From Pomacea canaliculata (lineage: Eukaryota > Mollusca > Gastropoda > Architaenioglossa > Ampullariidae), in contig NC_037592.1 of NCBI RefSeq assembly GCF_003073045.1, forward strand, positions 12,056,007-12,120,006: DNA of 64,000 nucleotides, read 5' to 3'. A program made the position numbers and the translations under genes. Below are positions 48,631 to 61,700 of this stretch, one piece after another. The notes below the pieces were generated by a model that worked only from the letters and a program-made list of their open reading frames with translations, ran no database searches and had not been told where the DNA came from. Every line of letters starts with the position of its first letter. Position 1 is the first letter of the stretch.

Positions 48631-49639
48631 CTGCAACAACAAAAATGCCACAAATTACAATGAACTGCATGAGGCACCTATAGTTTGTTCAAACCTTTCA
48701 GTGAAGAAATGTACAAAACAAATAAAGAGAACATATTTTATAGAACCAAAAACCCTTCATTAATGTGATTCAAAACTTGACCAGTATCCTGCACCAATTT
48801 TATAGTTGGTTGGGGTTTTTTTTTTAGCGTCTAGTTAATAGTCTGTTTTCACATGCAGAATAACTTTATCGCTGACAGTACCTAAAGGCCTTTTTATCCT
48901 TTCTTCTTTTTTGTTGTAGGTTGAAATAGTAAAATTTTACGTAACCTACGTACAGTATGAGTCTTAAAAGTGCGCTATAAAACCTATTTCAATGTATATT
49001 AATAAAAGAAAAACGCATTATAATAACACTCAAGATCATGCATGGATTGATAATGAAAAAAATGATCGAAAGATCGCTTTTTTATATCAAAGTATTCTCC
49101 ATACTTAACGTTTACAATGAAATGTCTGGATTTTCAGTCTTCCTAATGCTAAGTGTGCTTCGAGATTTGTCTAAACAAATGCTTATGCGTAGCAAGATTC
49201 CACTGCTAATCGCAGTGCTATTATTTTTCATCATCTGCCGATTTAAATAAAAAAATAAAAGTTGTTTTTGTCGTATTAAGTGAATGGATACAGAGAACAA
49301 ACAAAAAGGTCTCGCACATGGCATACTGTTTACGATTTTAACAGCAACTGATTGTGTGAACATGATAAGTTCTAGGCTTTTTTTTAATTTATTTTATTCT
49401 ATCTCAGTCTGAGAGTAAAGCGGAAATGCCATGGTGCTCGTGACTGAATTATCCTTTTTTAACCCCCCTTATATTTTAAACAAAGCTAAAGACGAGGGAC
49501 ATCTTTTTTAATGCTGATAAAAGAAATTTAATCACCAAGCAGACGCTCACAGTGTGAACCAAACCTATTAAAACATTAATGGTATACACAGATAAAGACA
49601 GGTCAAATGCATTATCTTCCAAATCACTGCAAAACTCAC

Positions 49640-50090
49640 CGTGGGAAACCTCGAAGGAAATTACCTCTCCCCTCCACTATGCAAATAGCTAATGTCATGT
49701 GACCGGAAATAAAGCTACAAGCATGCGGTACACAAGACGCCGCAAACACCACAGACTTGTGAATACACACTTTCATTGACGTTTGCTGCTGTGTCGGAAC
49801 GTGCCGGATTACCGATACTTGTTTAGTTATAGTTTTTGTTACTAAGTAACAGCTGAGCTGTCTTAGATTCCTGTAAATGTCTGCACAGCCTATTAGTGTG
49901 ATGCGTTGAACAATCAACACAATTGGCTCACTAAAACATTCGCGCTTTTTAAACAGAAAGTAGACAAGAAATATATTCGTGTTAAGTCTGCTGAAGCTGC
50001 ACGTAAATTTATCACTTCGGGTATAAATGCACCTTGAGTAATCTGCACTCATACCGCAAATTTCGCTGACCAAGTGGATGCAGAAATATA
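49640..50090 (-). other. Probable non-coding first exon of the TNF receptor gene
   Basis: The donor CCACG|GTGAGT on the minus strand at 49640/49639 is near consensus, and the exon would splice over 1009 bases to 48630. The upstream sequence is rich in CpG for this window. The 5' limit is a guess. A 145-codon frame (49636-50073, minus) overlaps it but resembles nothing known and is not called. Confidence 0.45.
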
Positions 50091-50487
50091 TCTGAACACG
50101 CGGTGAGATAATTTAAAAATAATGTTCAGCATTTATATCATGCTGGCTTGCAACCGACCGTCTAGAATCGATGCTAATGATTGGATAGTTTTCAAACTGT
50201 TATTCGTCTAACGTCCTAACCAGCTCCAAATTTCGCGCCATTAAGTAAATTGGTGAAGCTCACACAGCGGAAGTAAATTGGATTGATTTTTCCAGAGACC
50301 TAGCTTGACAGGGGTATCAAGCAAGTGAGCCGTATACAAGGCGAAAGCGACTGTCTACTCTGTTTCATTTTTATGACAAAAAATAATATAAAAAAACCCA
50401 TCCAGGAGATGCCTCTGACAGCATAGATTTGGAAGAGAATATTGTTAGACCAGCGCAGAAACGTGTACACCGAAATAAAGGACAGTG
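50091..50487. promoter_or_regulatory. CpG-containing upstream region of the TNF receptor gene
   Basis: The sequence between the probable TNFR first exon and a plus-strand short ORF at 50488 has clustered CpGs (for example ACACGCGGTG near 50097 and TTTCGCGCC near 50230). It may be a bidirectional promoter. This rests on base composition and orientation only. Confidence 0.3.
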
Positions 50488-50613
50488 ATGAGTGAATCAG
50501 AGGATGACGAACGAGAGAGAGACCGAGAACGCAGGTTAAAAAGCAAACAAAATTCAACGCGCCCAGAAAAGCTTTTATTGCGAGTTGCAGAAATATCCGT
50601 AGCTAGTAAATGA
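50488..50613 (+). CDS. Short charged ORF, possible 5' exon of an unseen gene
   Basis: A 41-codon frame starting MSESEDDERERDRERR, with ATG in the context GACAGTGATGAG, in the CpG-rich region divergent from the TNF receptor. Acidic then Arg/Glu-repeat starts are common in RNA-processing proteins, but no downstream exons were identified and no strong donor interrupts it. A weak donor-like GTAAAT lies near its end. It may be a chance ORF. Confidence 0.25.
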   Translation: MSESEDDERERDRERRLKSKQNSTRPEKLLLRVAEISVASK

Positions 50614-50649
50614 TGCTGGCTTGAGATGTGCCTAAGCACATTTAACAAT

Positions 50650-53040
50650 AAAGCGTTTACCAGCCTTGGGGGGTAATGTTATGCACACTGCAGCAGCATG
50701 CCTAGACGTCCGACCACAGACATTCTTTGGAAGCAGAAATTCTACTGAAAGGCTTTAGCCAAATAAACTGTTTTTTTTTCAATTCTAATTTTTTGGTCTG
50801 TCATGGCAGCCATTTCTCAGAACTTGCGCTGCATTATATATATATTAATCTCGTATGTAAGAGAAACAAAATCTGTTGCTTTTTACGACAATCTGTTTGA
50901 GAACATAATTAACATGTTCCCAAAAGATACATATGATGTTTTGCTTTTTCGGTATTTTCATCACCTTTCTGTTTGCAGAAGAGAGAACATATTGAGATAA
51001 AGAAATGACAGATTTCTTTGGAAAGCTGGGACAAGTAGGCAACAAGATCATTCAGCAAACCCATGTTTATAAAAATGCATTGTAGCCAAGAAACTTGTGA
51101 AGAAAACATACCATAGAGATTCAACAAACAAGCTGTATAAACTGTTGTTTGACTTTTATAGAAATCCATTTCTCAATCTGATAGTTCTTGGAAATCTATG
51201 CCTCCTTATGCCATGCAACACTCCAGACTAAGAGGGGCTCCAGCCACTAAAACCTAAATACTTTATCTTTTTTAAATATTCCTTTTATGATTCTTTTGTA
51301 TCAAGCCAGAAAGAGAATGACATACACTAGGTGCAAATTTAGATAAAGTGATTGTCAAAGCTTTTTTATTTTTCTCTTATTGAATTTTAATCATCCCCTC
51401 CCCACACACACACATTTGCTATATATCCTAGCCACACCAAATGCTGTACAGAGGAAATGCCCATATCAAGTTTCTTGAGTAATTAATCAAAACTAGATTA
51501 AATCCTGTTATTATGGAGAGTTTGAGGCTCATACAAGTTGTCTGGTAGGAGGGTGGGTGGGCTGTGATACTGTAAAACACTTGCTTCACGCATATTTGGT
51601 TCAAATTTCTTCAGAAATGTGTTTCTTACTGGATGTTCAAAGAGCTAATTGTCAGGGTTTTTCTGTCTGTACTCAAGTTTTTTCTCCATGATCAATGGGA
51701 AATCTTATCAATAGGTGGAGGCACTTTCTATGAAATGAACCAACTCAAACTAACATAACCTGTTCCCTGGTTGTTTGATAGGAAAATGCTTTCACTTAGC
51801 AGAGGGTTTGCATTGTGAGGAAAAGGAGTGATAAAGGAAAAGATAAGCCTGACATCCAGACCTGTGAATAGGTGCCTCATCCAGACAATTAGGAAATACA
51901 GAATCTTGTGTCCCATGATTAAGTCTTATTTTTATTTCCATGTCCCCTAATTTTAAGGTTTTAAAAAAACTCAAAGCTCTTTAATTTAATTTCCCCTAAG
52001 CTTTACAGTTGACAACCTATATAGTTGTTGCCCATATAGGATTGGGGGTGAGTGGAAGGAAGGCAGGCAGGAAGCAATAACAATCATGCTCGGTGCTTTC
52101 TTGGATTAAGTGCGATTCCTCGCAACTGCGGTGTAATTAATTTTATTTATTTATTGTCAAATCCCTCGAAAAATCTTTTATTCCAGCCTGTTTCTCGACC
52201 TAAAAAAAAAAAAAGTTGTAACCACTTCTCAGTCGTGCTCTGTATCTTGGTTATTGCGCAAATTCATCGCGCTATAGATCCGGGTAGGAACAGCACAATA
52301 GAAGACTATTAAATTCTTTTTTTATTACATCGTGAGTTTAATGGTCACCAGCTTTGCAAGATCAAGTACACTGTATGCGAGCTCGCACCCATCCCCCATG
52401 ATGCCTTGAAGAGAGTATACACACACAGAGACTATACAGTCCTCACTGTTTTAAACGCCCAAAAAGGTAAGAGACATTACAAACCCAAGAGCTTTATGTA
52501 AAGCTACATACGGACTACATATATGTAAAGTGCCGCTATGGAGATTCTGAGTAAGTGTTGCATTGCTATCACGTGTCTGAATGCGTGCGCCTGCATCTAC
52601 CTGTAACGTCTGTACTTTTGAAGGGCTCTGTCAACCTTCTGAATCGTCTGTTGAATTGTACTTGCCGTGCACCTGGTTGTCGACAACGTAATGACTTCTT
52701 TTTCATGGCAACATTTAAACCGCAGATCTCGCACTCTGAATATGGCACATAAATTAGAAAAGGTCGGACCACGGACGTGCATAATGAGGGCCGCCGAGAG
52801 CCAGCACGAGCCTCCGGGGTAGACGACCTCTTATGCCCCCTTGTAATTGTAAGCGTAAATTATTTTCCCAGTAAACAATAATATGCTTGCAATTGCAGCG
52901 CCAAGAGTGGGCACCCATCCCCTCGGTTCACAGAGATTAAGCCACACATCAGTAACATAAGCCCACATCTTCACTGTCAATTCCGACTTGTTTACAAGCC
53001 CCCCCCCCCCTAGTAGCATATAAATCCAGAAGTCTCAATG
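50650..53040. other. Intergenic region, no gene recognised
   Basis: No splice-bounded or protein-like frame was found. It contains a short ACACAC run (51404-51413) and a run of ten C at about 53001-53010. Short frames at 52555-52782 are out of context and unsupported. Confidence 0.45.
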
Positions 53041-53055
53041 CACATACGTTCTAAA

Positions 53056-53527
53056 CAGGGTAAAAGTACGGCTCGCGGACGTCTTTGGACCGACCTGTCT
53101 GCCAAAATGTGAAGTGCACTTGTTTGAATTCTTTTTTTTTTCAGCCTATGTTAATTTGATTGATATTTGATTTAGTTTATCAAGTACAACAGCATTAGAA
53201 ATCAGTCCATATACCATTCCAACACGGTACAATGATAACAAATAACGTACACGACTGAAATGTCTATCAGAGGGCTTCCGGGGGCGGCGGGTGTGCGAGT
53301 GCCTTCTAAGGAAAGGCTGCATGGTTTTGAAGTTTTATTGTGAGCGAATTCAAACAGCTTCACTTCACACAATAAATTCGGTAAGTGAACGCCATTATGT
53401 GCTTATTTGTTGTCCATTTCATTATCACTAAAGACTTTGTGTATTTAGTCACCTGGGGTTTTACTGGCCCGCCGCACATATTGAAATTTTGAGACAGGGC
53501 CGCAAAGAGAAAAATTTACCCACCCAT
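53056..53527. mobile_element. Possible hAT-like non-autonomous element
   Basis: About 470 bp of GC-richer sequence with ends CAGGGTAAAAGTACGGCTCG and (reverse complement of the right end) GGGTAAATTTTTCTCTTTGC, which share GGGTAAA and a nearby GCGG. Internal TGGCCCGCCGCAC is typical of hAT-derived repeats. Flanks GTTCTAAA and GGTTTAAA match at 6 of 8 bases. Boundaries are tentative. Confidence 0.4.
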
Positions 53528-53899
53528 GGTTTAAAGTCTAGACGGTTCATGAGTGAAAAATCCTTGGTGTCCACAGCCTCCGACTCCAAGCGCGAGTACG
53601 ATACCGCTGACTATACTATTCCCATCCCAGGTCGACGGCCTGCCTACCTTAGGCCTGGAAATAGTCAGTGCCCCAATACCTCTTCGCGCTTTGAGCTGAT
53701 CCAGTACTATATACTTGATGCGTAAGTATAAGATAGTGTATAAGACAGTGTGTCGGCGATTTACACCGGTGGCGAAGACAGTAAAGTGATGGACAGAAGA
53801 GAGGTTTTTTTCCCAAAACATAAAAAATAATTCCAGTAACAATTAATCTATATATGACTTAATTGGCTGATGGTGTGTCTCCTTATCTCACTTTCTGTG

Positions 53900-55065
53900 T
53901 TGACACAGTCATACCCTCCAAGGAAAATGTCATCTTTCCTAGTAATAAACCCTGAGTAACAACGGAACTCAAATCCGTATTGAATAATAAATAAAACGCT
54001 TATATTTTATGCTGGAAATGTACACGACCAAAAAGTAGAGAACAAGGAGGTGCGGGATTCCATCAGGGAGGCAAAGAAAAGGTTTAAGGACAAATCTGAG
54101 TTGTAGTTCAGTAGTGGCGACCTCAGGGCAGCATGACATGGTATTGAGAACATGTCCTCTGTCAATCGCAAGGAAAACGCTCTTTATACAACCAGTGGCA
54201 CTTACAGGCGTTGATGAGTGTGATCCTCCCAACGTGCTTGATTCTTTTTATGCCCACTTTGAGAAACATGACTTCTCTCACAATGTTTCCACATTAAAAC
54301 AGTCTCAGTGGGTTGGCGATTGCCCTGTCGTCTGTCAAAGATCTCTTGAGGCGAATAAATGTCAACAAGGCTCCGTGTCCAAACAGGATCTGTGGACGCA
54401 CCTTCCCTCACTGCGCCGAACAACTTGGTGGTGGAGTTTTACAGCATCTATTCCAGCTGTTTTTACATTCCGGTCACCTTCCTGATATTTGAAAACTTTC
54501 GCACATTTTGCCAGTCTAAAAATCACTATGCCCAGTAAACGCAACGACTTCAGACCTGCCGTCGCTCTTACCTCAATCATCATGAAATCACTTGAGACAA
54601 TTGTAAGAAGCGAGGCTGACTGCTGTTGATCCACATCTTGACCCGCTGCAGTTTGCCTACAGAGGTGTCGATGATGCTATATAAGCTGTCTATACTAAAT
54701 ACTCGATCTGTACAAATATCTGCAGAAACCCATGCCGGGCTCATGCTGGGCTTCTCTTCGCTGATTTTTCTTCTTCTTTTAACACCGTGCAACTTCACTT
54801 GTTGTCGAAGAGTCTAGTTTCAGACTTCCATCTGTCTCACCAGCTCTCTGGATCCTACACCTTTTAACAAACAGGAACAAACAAGCTTCAGAGAGTTTCT
54901 GTTAACGGTCTTCTCTCTGATTCTGTTGTCATCTGTACAGGTTCCCCTCAAGGCTCTTCACTATACTGTTCATATTGTATACTAGCAGTTGTGGAAGCAC
55001 CAAGGATAGGAGCTTTCTTATAACATTTGCTGATGACTCTGCCTTGCTGTCACTTTTGTATAATA
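53900..55065 (+). mobile_element. CR1/L2/jockey-type LINE remnant including reverse transcriptase core
   Basis: Shifted frames yield, in order, a REAKKRFKDKSEL segment (about 54064), a linker with YAHFEKHDFS (about 54250-54280), NDFRPAV then LTSIIMKSLETIV (54543-54605), DPLQFAYRGVDDAI, HAGLLFADFSSTFNT-like sequence, LSDSVVICTGSPQGSS-like sequence, and TFADDSALLSLLY (about 55022-55060), which carries the catalytic YADD-equivalent motif. It is multiply broken. The minus-strand copy at 12.1-12.5 kb matches its upstream part. It ends abruptly where another repeat begins at 55073. Confidence 0.8.
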
Positions 55066-55072
55066 GTGATAA

Positions 55073-55200
55073 GGTGACCAGATGTCCTGATTTAGGTGGA
55101 ACAGTCCCGCCTGCTCATAAAAATGATGTCCCGGCGGGATCGACGCCCTATGTCCCGCTTTCGTCTAAAAAGTCGACCAATGTCCCGCTTGTATTTAAAA
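55073..55200. repeat. ATGTCCCGC-motif repeat block, possible DNA transposon end
   Basis: It begins GTGACCAGATGTCCTG and carries four spaced copies of (G/A/T)ATGTCC(C/T)G at about 55081, 55124, 55149 and 55179, with CCCGGCGGGA between. Dispersed repeats beginning GTGACCAGATGTCC are familiar in animal genomes as ends of DNA transposons; the superfamily is not assigned. It truncates the LINE on its left. Confidence 0.4.
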
Positions 55201-55592
55201 ATCTGATTATCGTACATCGATTTGCCTCCGTATTTTTAGTTTTAGCTTTTACCTATCTCCATTTGATTAATAATTTAAAATTTGTCTCCTAATTCACCGC
55301 ACTTCGGCGTTTCTTCACGAAAAACAAAATAATTTTTCTAATGGGCTCTGTTTTGTTTTGTTTCGGTTGTTACTTTTTTCGGGGTGGGAGCACGAAGCTG
55401 GTAGACCATTCACTGAATATCTTTTAGTTTTATATATTGAATTCTATAATATTATTTAATGTCATTATTTTTTTAATTATCCAGAACGTCAGTGTGTGTG
55501 GTTTTTGTTTTTTTTTCGCTTTAAAACGATTAACGTGCCATAACCGATGGTGCATCGCTGGTAGAGAGACAGAATAGCATCCCTTGGATGAG

Positions 55593-55745
55593 ATGAGAGT
55601 AGCGACGCAGGCTGAAACGAATGATGCTAAGATAGAGGGACAGTCAAATGTTGTCCCTGCTGGAACCCACGTGGAAGAGAGTTTTGTGTCTGTTCAGGAC
55701 GGTGTTAAGCTTTCGAATGCTGGAAATGGCTTCACAGAAGGATGA
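55593..55745 (+). CDS. Upstream ORF overlapping the choline kinase start
   Basis: A 50-codon frame beginning MRVATQAETNDAKIEGQS and ending GNGFTEG at TGA 55743-55745. It overlaps the choline kinase frame in a different register and passes its likely start codons at 55717 and 55726. It could be a regulatory upstream ORF, or the real N-terminus of the kinase if one indel separates the frames. Confidence 0.35.
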   Translation: MRVATQAETNDAKIEGQSNVVPAGTHVEESFVSVQDGVKLSNAGNGFTEG

Positions 55746-58700
55746 CAAGCGCGATACAATAGATGAAACTGAAATCCGCACGAAAGCTCATCGATGGTGC
55801 AAGGATTCGATAGGCGGTGCTTGGTCAAAAATAACTGCGGATGAGATGATCATGGATCATGTGAGGTGAGTGTGACTGTTTAACAAATTTTTACACCAAT
55901 TTTTTTTGTAGACAATAAAGAGCCTTGTGCATGTTAACGGTTTAATCGCCGAGTTTAGATCACAACTAATGAGTTCTGTTATTATAACCATTGCTATCAA
56001 CATCAACGCAGCGCCATTTGAGTGTAGTAGAGTCAGATAAAACGTGTTACTTTATTATAACGAATTAAATGTCATGTTCCTTCTTTTTTTTTATCTTAAA
56101 TTAAACCAGTCATTTGCACAGCAAACAACATTTCAAACACTGCCACTGCTGTTTGTTTATTATTGTCACCATTCTTAAGACAGTAAAATGAACCAGTGCG
56201 TTTAATGTCAATGCCATTTATCTATATTCTTGTACATCATGTTACTTATTATTTTTTTAGGGTAATAACCAAAGTTTACATCATGCTTTATTGCAAAGAC
56301 AATCAAGTCATTGAACAAGACATTTCTGCTCCAAAACTTCAGTTACATGAAACAGATCAAGTAATATCCACCCACCGTGAGGGTGTGTACTAACTAGTTA
56401 CATGGAAAAACAAACTATAGCCATTTTAGACTTGAGTTAAATAGACTGCATGATATATGTGTGCTATTATCTGGAAATCAAACTCAAAAATGAAAGCTGT
56501 TTGGTGACTGCTGTGTGAATTGAAAGTCAAGGCAGGGAACCTTAACAGAAAAGTGCATTACTGTCACTATAGCAGAAGGTGAAAATGCTGTTTGGAAAAG
56601 TCCCATAGCCTTGTGGCCATAGGGGTAGTGGTTTATATGTGAAGGCGATTGGAAGGCGGAACACAGCAGTTCTTCTTTCATTGCCTCTACCTTCATAATT
56701 AAATCAGGCATCTATTTCTGCTTAGTGAGCAAACTGAGATATTCAGCCATTCACTACTAGCAGTCTTCTGCTGCAAAGTTGAGTACCTTCGTTTATGAAG
56801 GTGCTCTACTTTAAACAAATATTTTGAGAATGTTTAGCAATATTGTGATTGAAGTTTAACACATTGATTTGGAGCCAGTCATGGGTGACCATTTCCAAAA
56901 CTGCTTAAACTATATATATATATATGGATGAATAGAAAGGGATTTATTTTAGGTGGTGCGTTATTCAGTGGTGTAGGAACCAGGACACCACACTCAAAAA
57001 AAGATACTGAAGAGTCAAAAATGTGAATGTTGTTCAGTCAGCATATGCTTTCCCCCAAAAATCAAGGATCTTCCCATGCCACTGTTATTTATATTGATTA
57101 TATCAGAGCTATGTCAGTTAGATTCAATAAAAGAACTGCATCTATATATTAAAATGAGCATTGGTTGGAGTTAATAGAGCATCTATAACATTAAAACTAT
57201 ACTGTTGTTAGTATCAGCTGCTATAATGTACTTAGGCTTGCTAAATCTTAACACTCACTACACATACAGTTACATTAATGTGTTAATGCTTACATGAAAT
57301 TTCAGTCATACAAACAAGGATTATATTTTCTAATACATTTGTGTCTTAATCTGATTTGAATATGATCTGAATAAGCCAGCCATCATTTAAACCACATCAA
57401 AGGTTAAAAACATGTGTATGTAAGTGTATGTATCATATTTTCTTATTTTCCAGTCTCTTTGTCACACATTTCTCAGTTTACTGATGACAAACATGTCCTG
57501 AAACTAATGTGTTTCCAAAGCAGCTTTATGTCTTGTTCATTTCATATTGTATGGATGTTGCAATACCTATTTATCAACAAACTTTTATTGTTTTTTCTTC
57601 CTGTTGACATAATACAGCAGAGAAAGTGTGAAGGCTATGAGGGTGATAATGATTGTGTGTAATAACTGGCTAGAAAGAACATTACAACAATCCTGAACAC
57701 GTCTAAGTTGAGACATATCCATAGGCATTGAACATGACCTTCTAGCATAAACATGTAGTTTCCCTATAAGCTGCTCTAGGATCAATTCTGTCATTTCTGT
57801 GACCTAAAGGGAGGCGTGGAAAGAAGAAGAAGAAGAAAAAACTCTGTGACACATTGAGTTTAGCTGTGAAAGAATGCTATTTAAAACTAAAGCATTACAT
57901 GTTTCCTGAAAATATTGGTTCAAATAATAAGCTGCTGGTTGGAAGAGGGGAAACATCCTTCCATTCACCCCTTCTCACACACACACACATGATAGTAATA
58001 ATGAATTATAATTTCTCTTAATCTATTTTTTTGTAAATGAGATGTACAATAATAAAAGTAACATCATGTATATAATTACTTTTTTGTTGACGTTGTTAGA
58101 TGATATTGATGTAGAATTATTGAATCCCTACTTGAACCCAGGAATAAAAAGGTGTATGTGCTAAGAGAGTATAGGTATCAGCTGCATGTGCTTCACATCA
58201 CTGCTCACTTTTTAATAAGCATATCATATTAATTACGTTTTATTCAGTTGTCATATGTGTCAGCAGTATGGGGAAAAACTAATTATGAAATGGATCTGTG
58301 TCCTGACATGGACTGGTGACAAACTTCTGGTATTAAATTAAGCTAGGTCTAGGGACCTCATGCTAAACTGTACAGCACTGACTATAGACTGATGATGACC
58401 TTAGAAGGGCAGAGTATCAGTGAGTGCTGCTTCAAGAGGACACAAAACTGCCTGAGAGCTTTTCGTACACAAGCACACAATGTGAAATGATCCCAGTGCT
58501 GTATATTTCAAACAAAAGTCATTCATTTATTCAGTTCATGTTTATCTGTACTGCTTTATCTAATGATGACATGCAGGATTCCGTGATATTGATTTACCTA
58601 GTTTTGAAGATAATGTCCTTTGTATACTACTGACTAGTTGAGGGTGTTCACAAGGTGGTGGGTTATGGTCACCAGACTTCAAGCATTTCACCAGGAGTAA

Positions 58701-61700
58701 CTATACTTTTGACAAAGGCATTTGATAGAGCTAACAATAATGACTGTCCATAATCAATGTTCTTTTGTTTCCAGTCTATGTAGATGGCAACAGAAGGTTA
58801 TTCCTTTTTATTTTGCAAGCTGATAAATTTTGTTACGCAAGCAGTTCAGTCAGGATAAAGTACTGGTACCCTTCATTTTGCACACTAATTTGTTTGAAAT
58901 GAAATGTTCTGTTAGGTTTTGTAATTTTATACCCAATTATTTTGTTTCTTGAAGGTAAGAGATGGTGACAATATCCAATTTTACACTTTTATGTTTAGGT
59001 AAAGGATTTGTAAGAATTATCTCAAATGTATCCATACAATAAAAAAAAACAAAGAAAAACAACAAAAAACACAAATTCAGATGTTAAAAGATGTTAAAAC
59101 CAGCTATGAATGTATTTTTTAATTCATGGTCCTGAATAGTAAATATAATTGTGGGGTGTTAAAATGTTGTAAGTATTTAAAGTAAAGCTAACAGGTCTTA
59201 AGTTGCCTCTGTTACATTCTGGATTCAGTGTCATTTATTTATTGACTGGTACCAGTTGTAAGGGGAAGCACAAATATAGATTCACCAGCTGACAAGGCTC
59301 TCCACTCAGGCCTATCTTGGGCAATTGTGAGCAGGTCCTGCATGGGACAACCAGTCCACTCCTTTACATTCTTTCTCTGGCCACTGCACATTGACCACCC
59401 TCCAAGATAATTTTACAAGAATGTCATACCAAGTCACTTGGTCAGACCAGACCAGCTTACACCTCTTGACTATTGTGTGGTGACTGTGCCTCATACTAAG
59501 TCATTGATCGTATGTTTCCTATACAAGATCCAGGGCAGCTTCCTCAGACATTTGTTCTCAAATGCTTCATTCTCCTGTCCTTATCAGAGAGCAGAGCCAC
59601 ATTTCATGTCTGTAAAGCAGGATCAGTACTACGAGAGACTTGTACAGATTGTACTTTGTAGTGAACCAGATGTTATAGCTGCACCAGACCCTGTCCAGCT
59701 TAACCATTGCTATTGTTATTGTTTTGTTCTGTGGTGGAGCTGGAGAGGGTGGCTCCTGAGTAGTTAAATATATACTCCATGTAGATATCTGCTTTGCCAT
59801 TGACTTTGACTGTGCTCTTGTCAGTGCTGGTTTCCATTCCATATGTGTTTGAACTGTCTGTCAATCTGTTCTTAAGGTCTTTCAGTTTTATGTCAATGTC
59901 TGCTATCAGATTAATGTCATCTGCAAGGCATAGGTGGCAAATCAGCCTTCCACTGATAGAAATGGAAGTGTGATAGTTGTGAAGGGTTTCATGCGTGATG
60001 TTCTCCAAAAAGATGTTGAACAGCTCAGGTGATAAGGGACACCCTCGACTGATGCCTACTTTTGTGTGAAAGAAAGCTCCCATTTAAAATTTAATTATCC
60101 AGCAGTACTCACTTGTGAGTACTCACTTAGCACATACTTGTGAGATCTTATACAGCCCTTCAGTGACTTGGACGAAACCCTCTTCAACGTGGATTCATTA
60201 TATTATATTATATTATTGGCTGGAGTTTTCATAGTGTATAAGAATTGCTTTCGAGCTATTATTTAATTCTGAATTTAAACATGCCTTTTTTTTTCCTTGT
60301 TATCTTGACACCATCCATTCAAATATTGGGTGAGAGGTAAGGATGGCAACATAAACGGGGTATATACTTTGGAGGAAATCCATACTGCAACAGAGTGTGG
60401 TGAGGTAACAAGTTGAGACTGTATATTGTCTTTTGTTTATTAGGACAAATTATTTTTCTAAGAAGTATCATTTCATTAGTGCAGTCTTGAGGGTAGGGAA
60501 ATGGAGGATGAGAAGGCAGCCATAATTTTGCCCTTAGCTTTATTTAGTCTATTTGTTTTTCAGTGGAGGCATGTCCAACTACTTGTACCTCTGTCGTCTT
60601 CCAAATTGTGTAAAGCCTTTGGACCAGGAGCCAGACCAAGTATTACTACGTATTTATGGACATATCACCACATCAAACATGGATGTTCTTGTTCACAACT
60701 CTGTTGTCTTTGCACTTCTCTCAGAAAAACGCCTGGGGCCAAAGCCATATGGAATGTTTTTTGATGGGCGAATAGAAGAATTTATTATGGTGAGTCTTTA
60801 TATGGTAGTGTTTGCAAAAGTCAGTACTCTGCCATAGCATATTTTAAAAAGTTTTAAAAGTAGTATATGTCAATATTTTTGTATGACTTTAATAATATAT
60901 GTAATTTATAATTTGTTTCCAAATTTCAGGCAAAGCCACTCACACATACAGATCTCTCTCGTCCAGAGATAATGCAAATGGTTGCAGAGAAACTGGCAGC
61001 TTTTCATTCACTTGACATGCCATTATGTAAAGAACCTCGCTGGATGTTTAATATTATAAAAAGGTGAGTTTGCTAGTTTTGTGTTCAGAGAATATGTTCA
61101 GAGAGTAAGAAGACAACATTGCCATGGAGAATACACTTGACAGTCTTTGCCACGTTAGAACCATACATCTGTCATCAAGCATTATTTTAAGATGTAAATG
61201 GATAATTGTATAATACAAAATTTAGTATATTCATTTAAAAGAGTACAGTGGTCAGATTAAATGTTTTGCATATTTAGTTTTCAAGTATCAGCATGTCACC
61301 TATCATAGTATTGTAACATTGACCTTTAAGTTTTTTTTTTAAAAAGTGAAGATAGGAGGGTTTTTTTTAACGATCCTTTTGCAGTAGATCAGTTAATGAC
61401 ATTTTATTTTTCAGATGGATCTCAGAAATTCAAAATAATTTCTCAGGCCATTCCAAGAAAAGCAATAAGGGTGATCGTGAAACTATTTTGCGACTGCAAG
61501 CTATAGACATGGAGAAAGAGTGTGATGAACTTCGGTTAGTATGAATGCATTTTACTTTTTTACTAAATATAGAATTTACCATTTTATTTTTTAAGTTGAC
61601 TGTTCTTCTTAAAAAATTTTAAACAATCCTTGCGAAGTGTAGCATATTTTATGAGTCATCGTGTGCAAAGAATGACTTTTAATGCTGAGTTAATAGTACT

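Noticed and set aside
49636..50073. 145-codon minus-strand frame upstream of the TNF receptor
   Set aside because: It overlaps a likely non-coding first exon; the translation has no recognisable feature and the receptor has its own signal peptide downstream.
56610..56632. tRNA-like string in the choline kinase intron
   Set aside because: No box B, acceptor stem or cloverleaf could be formed around it.
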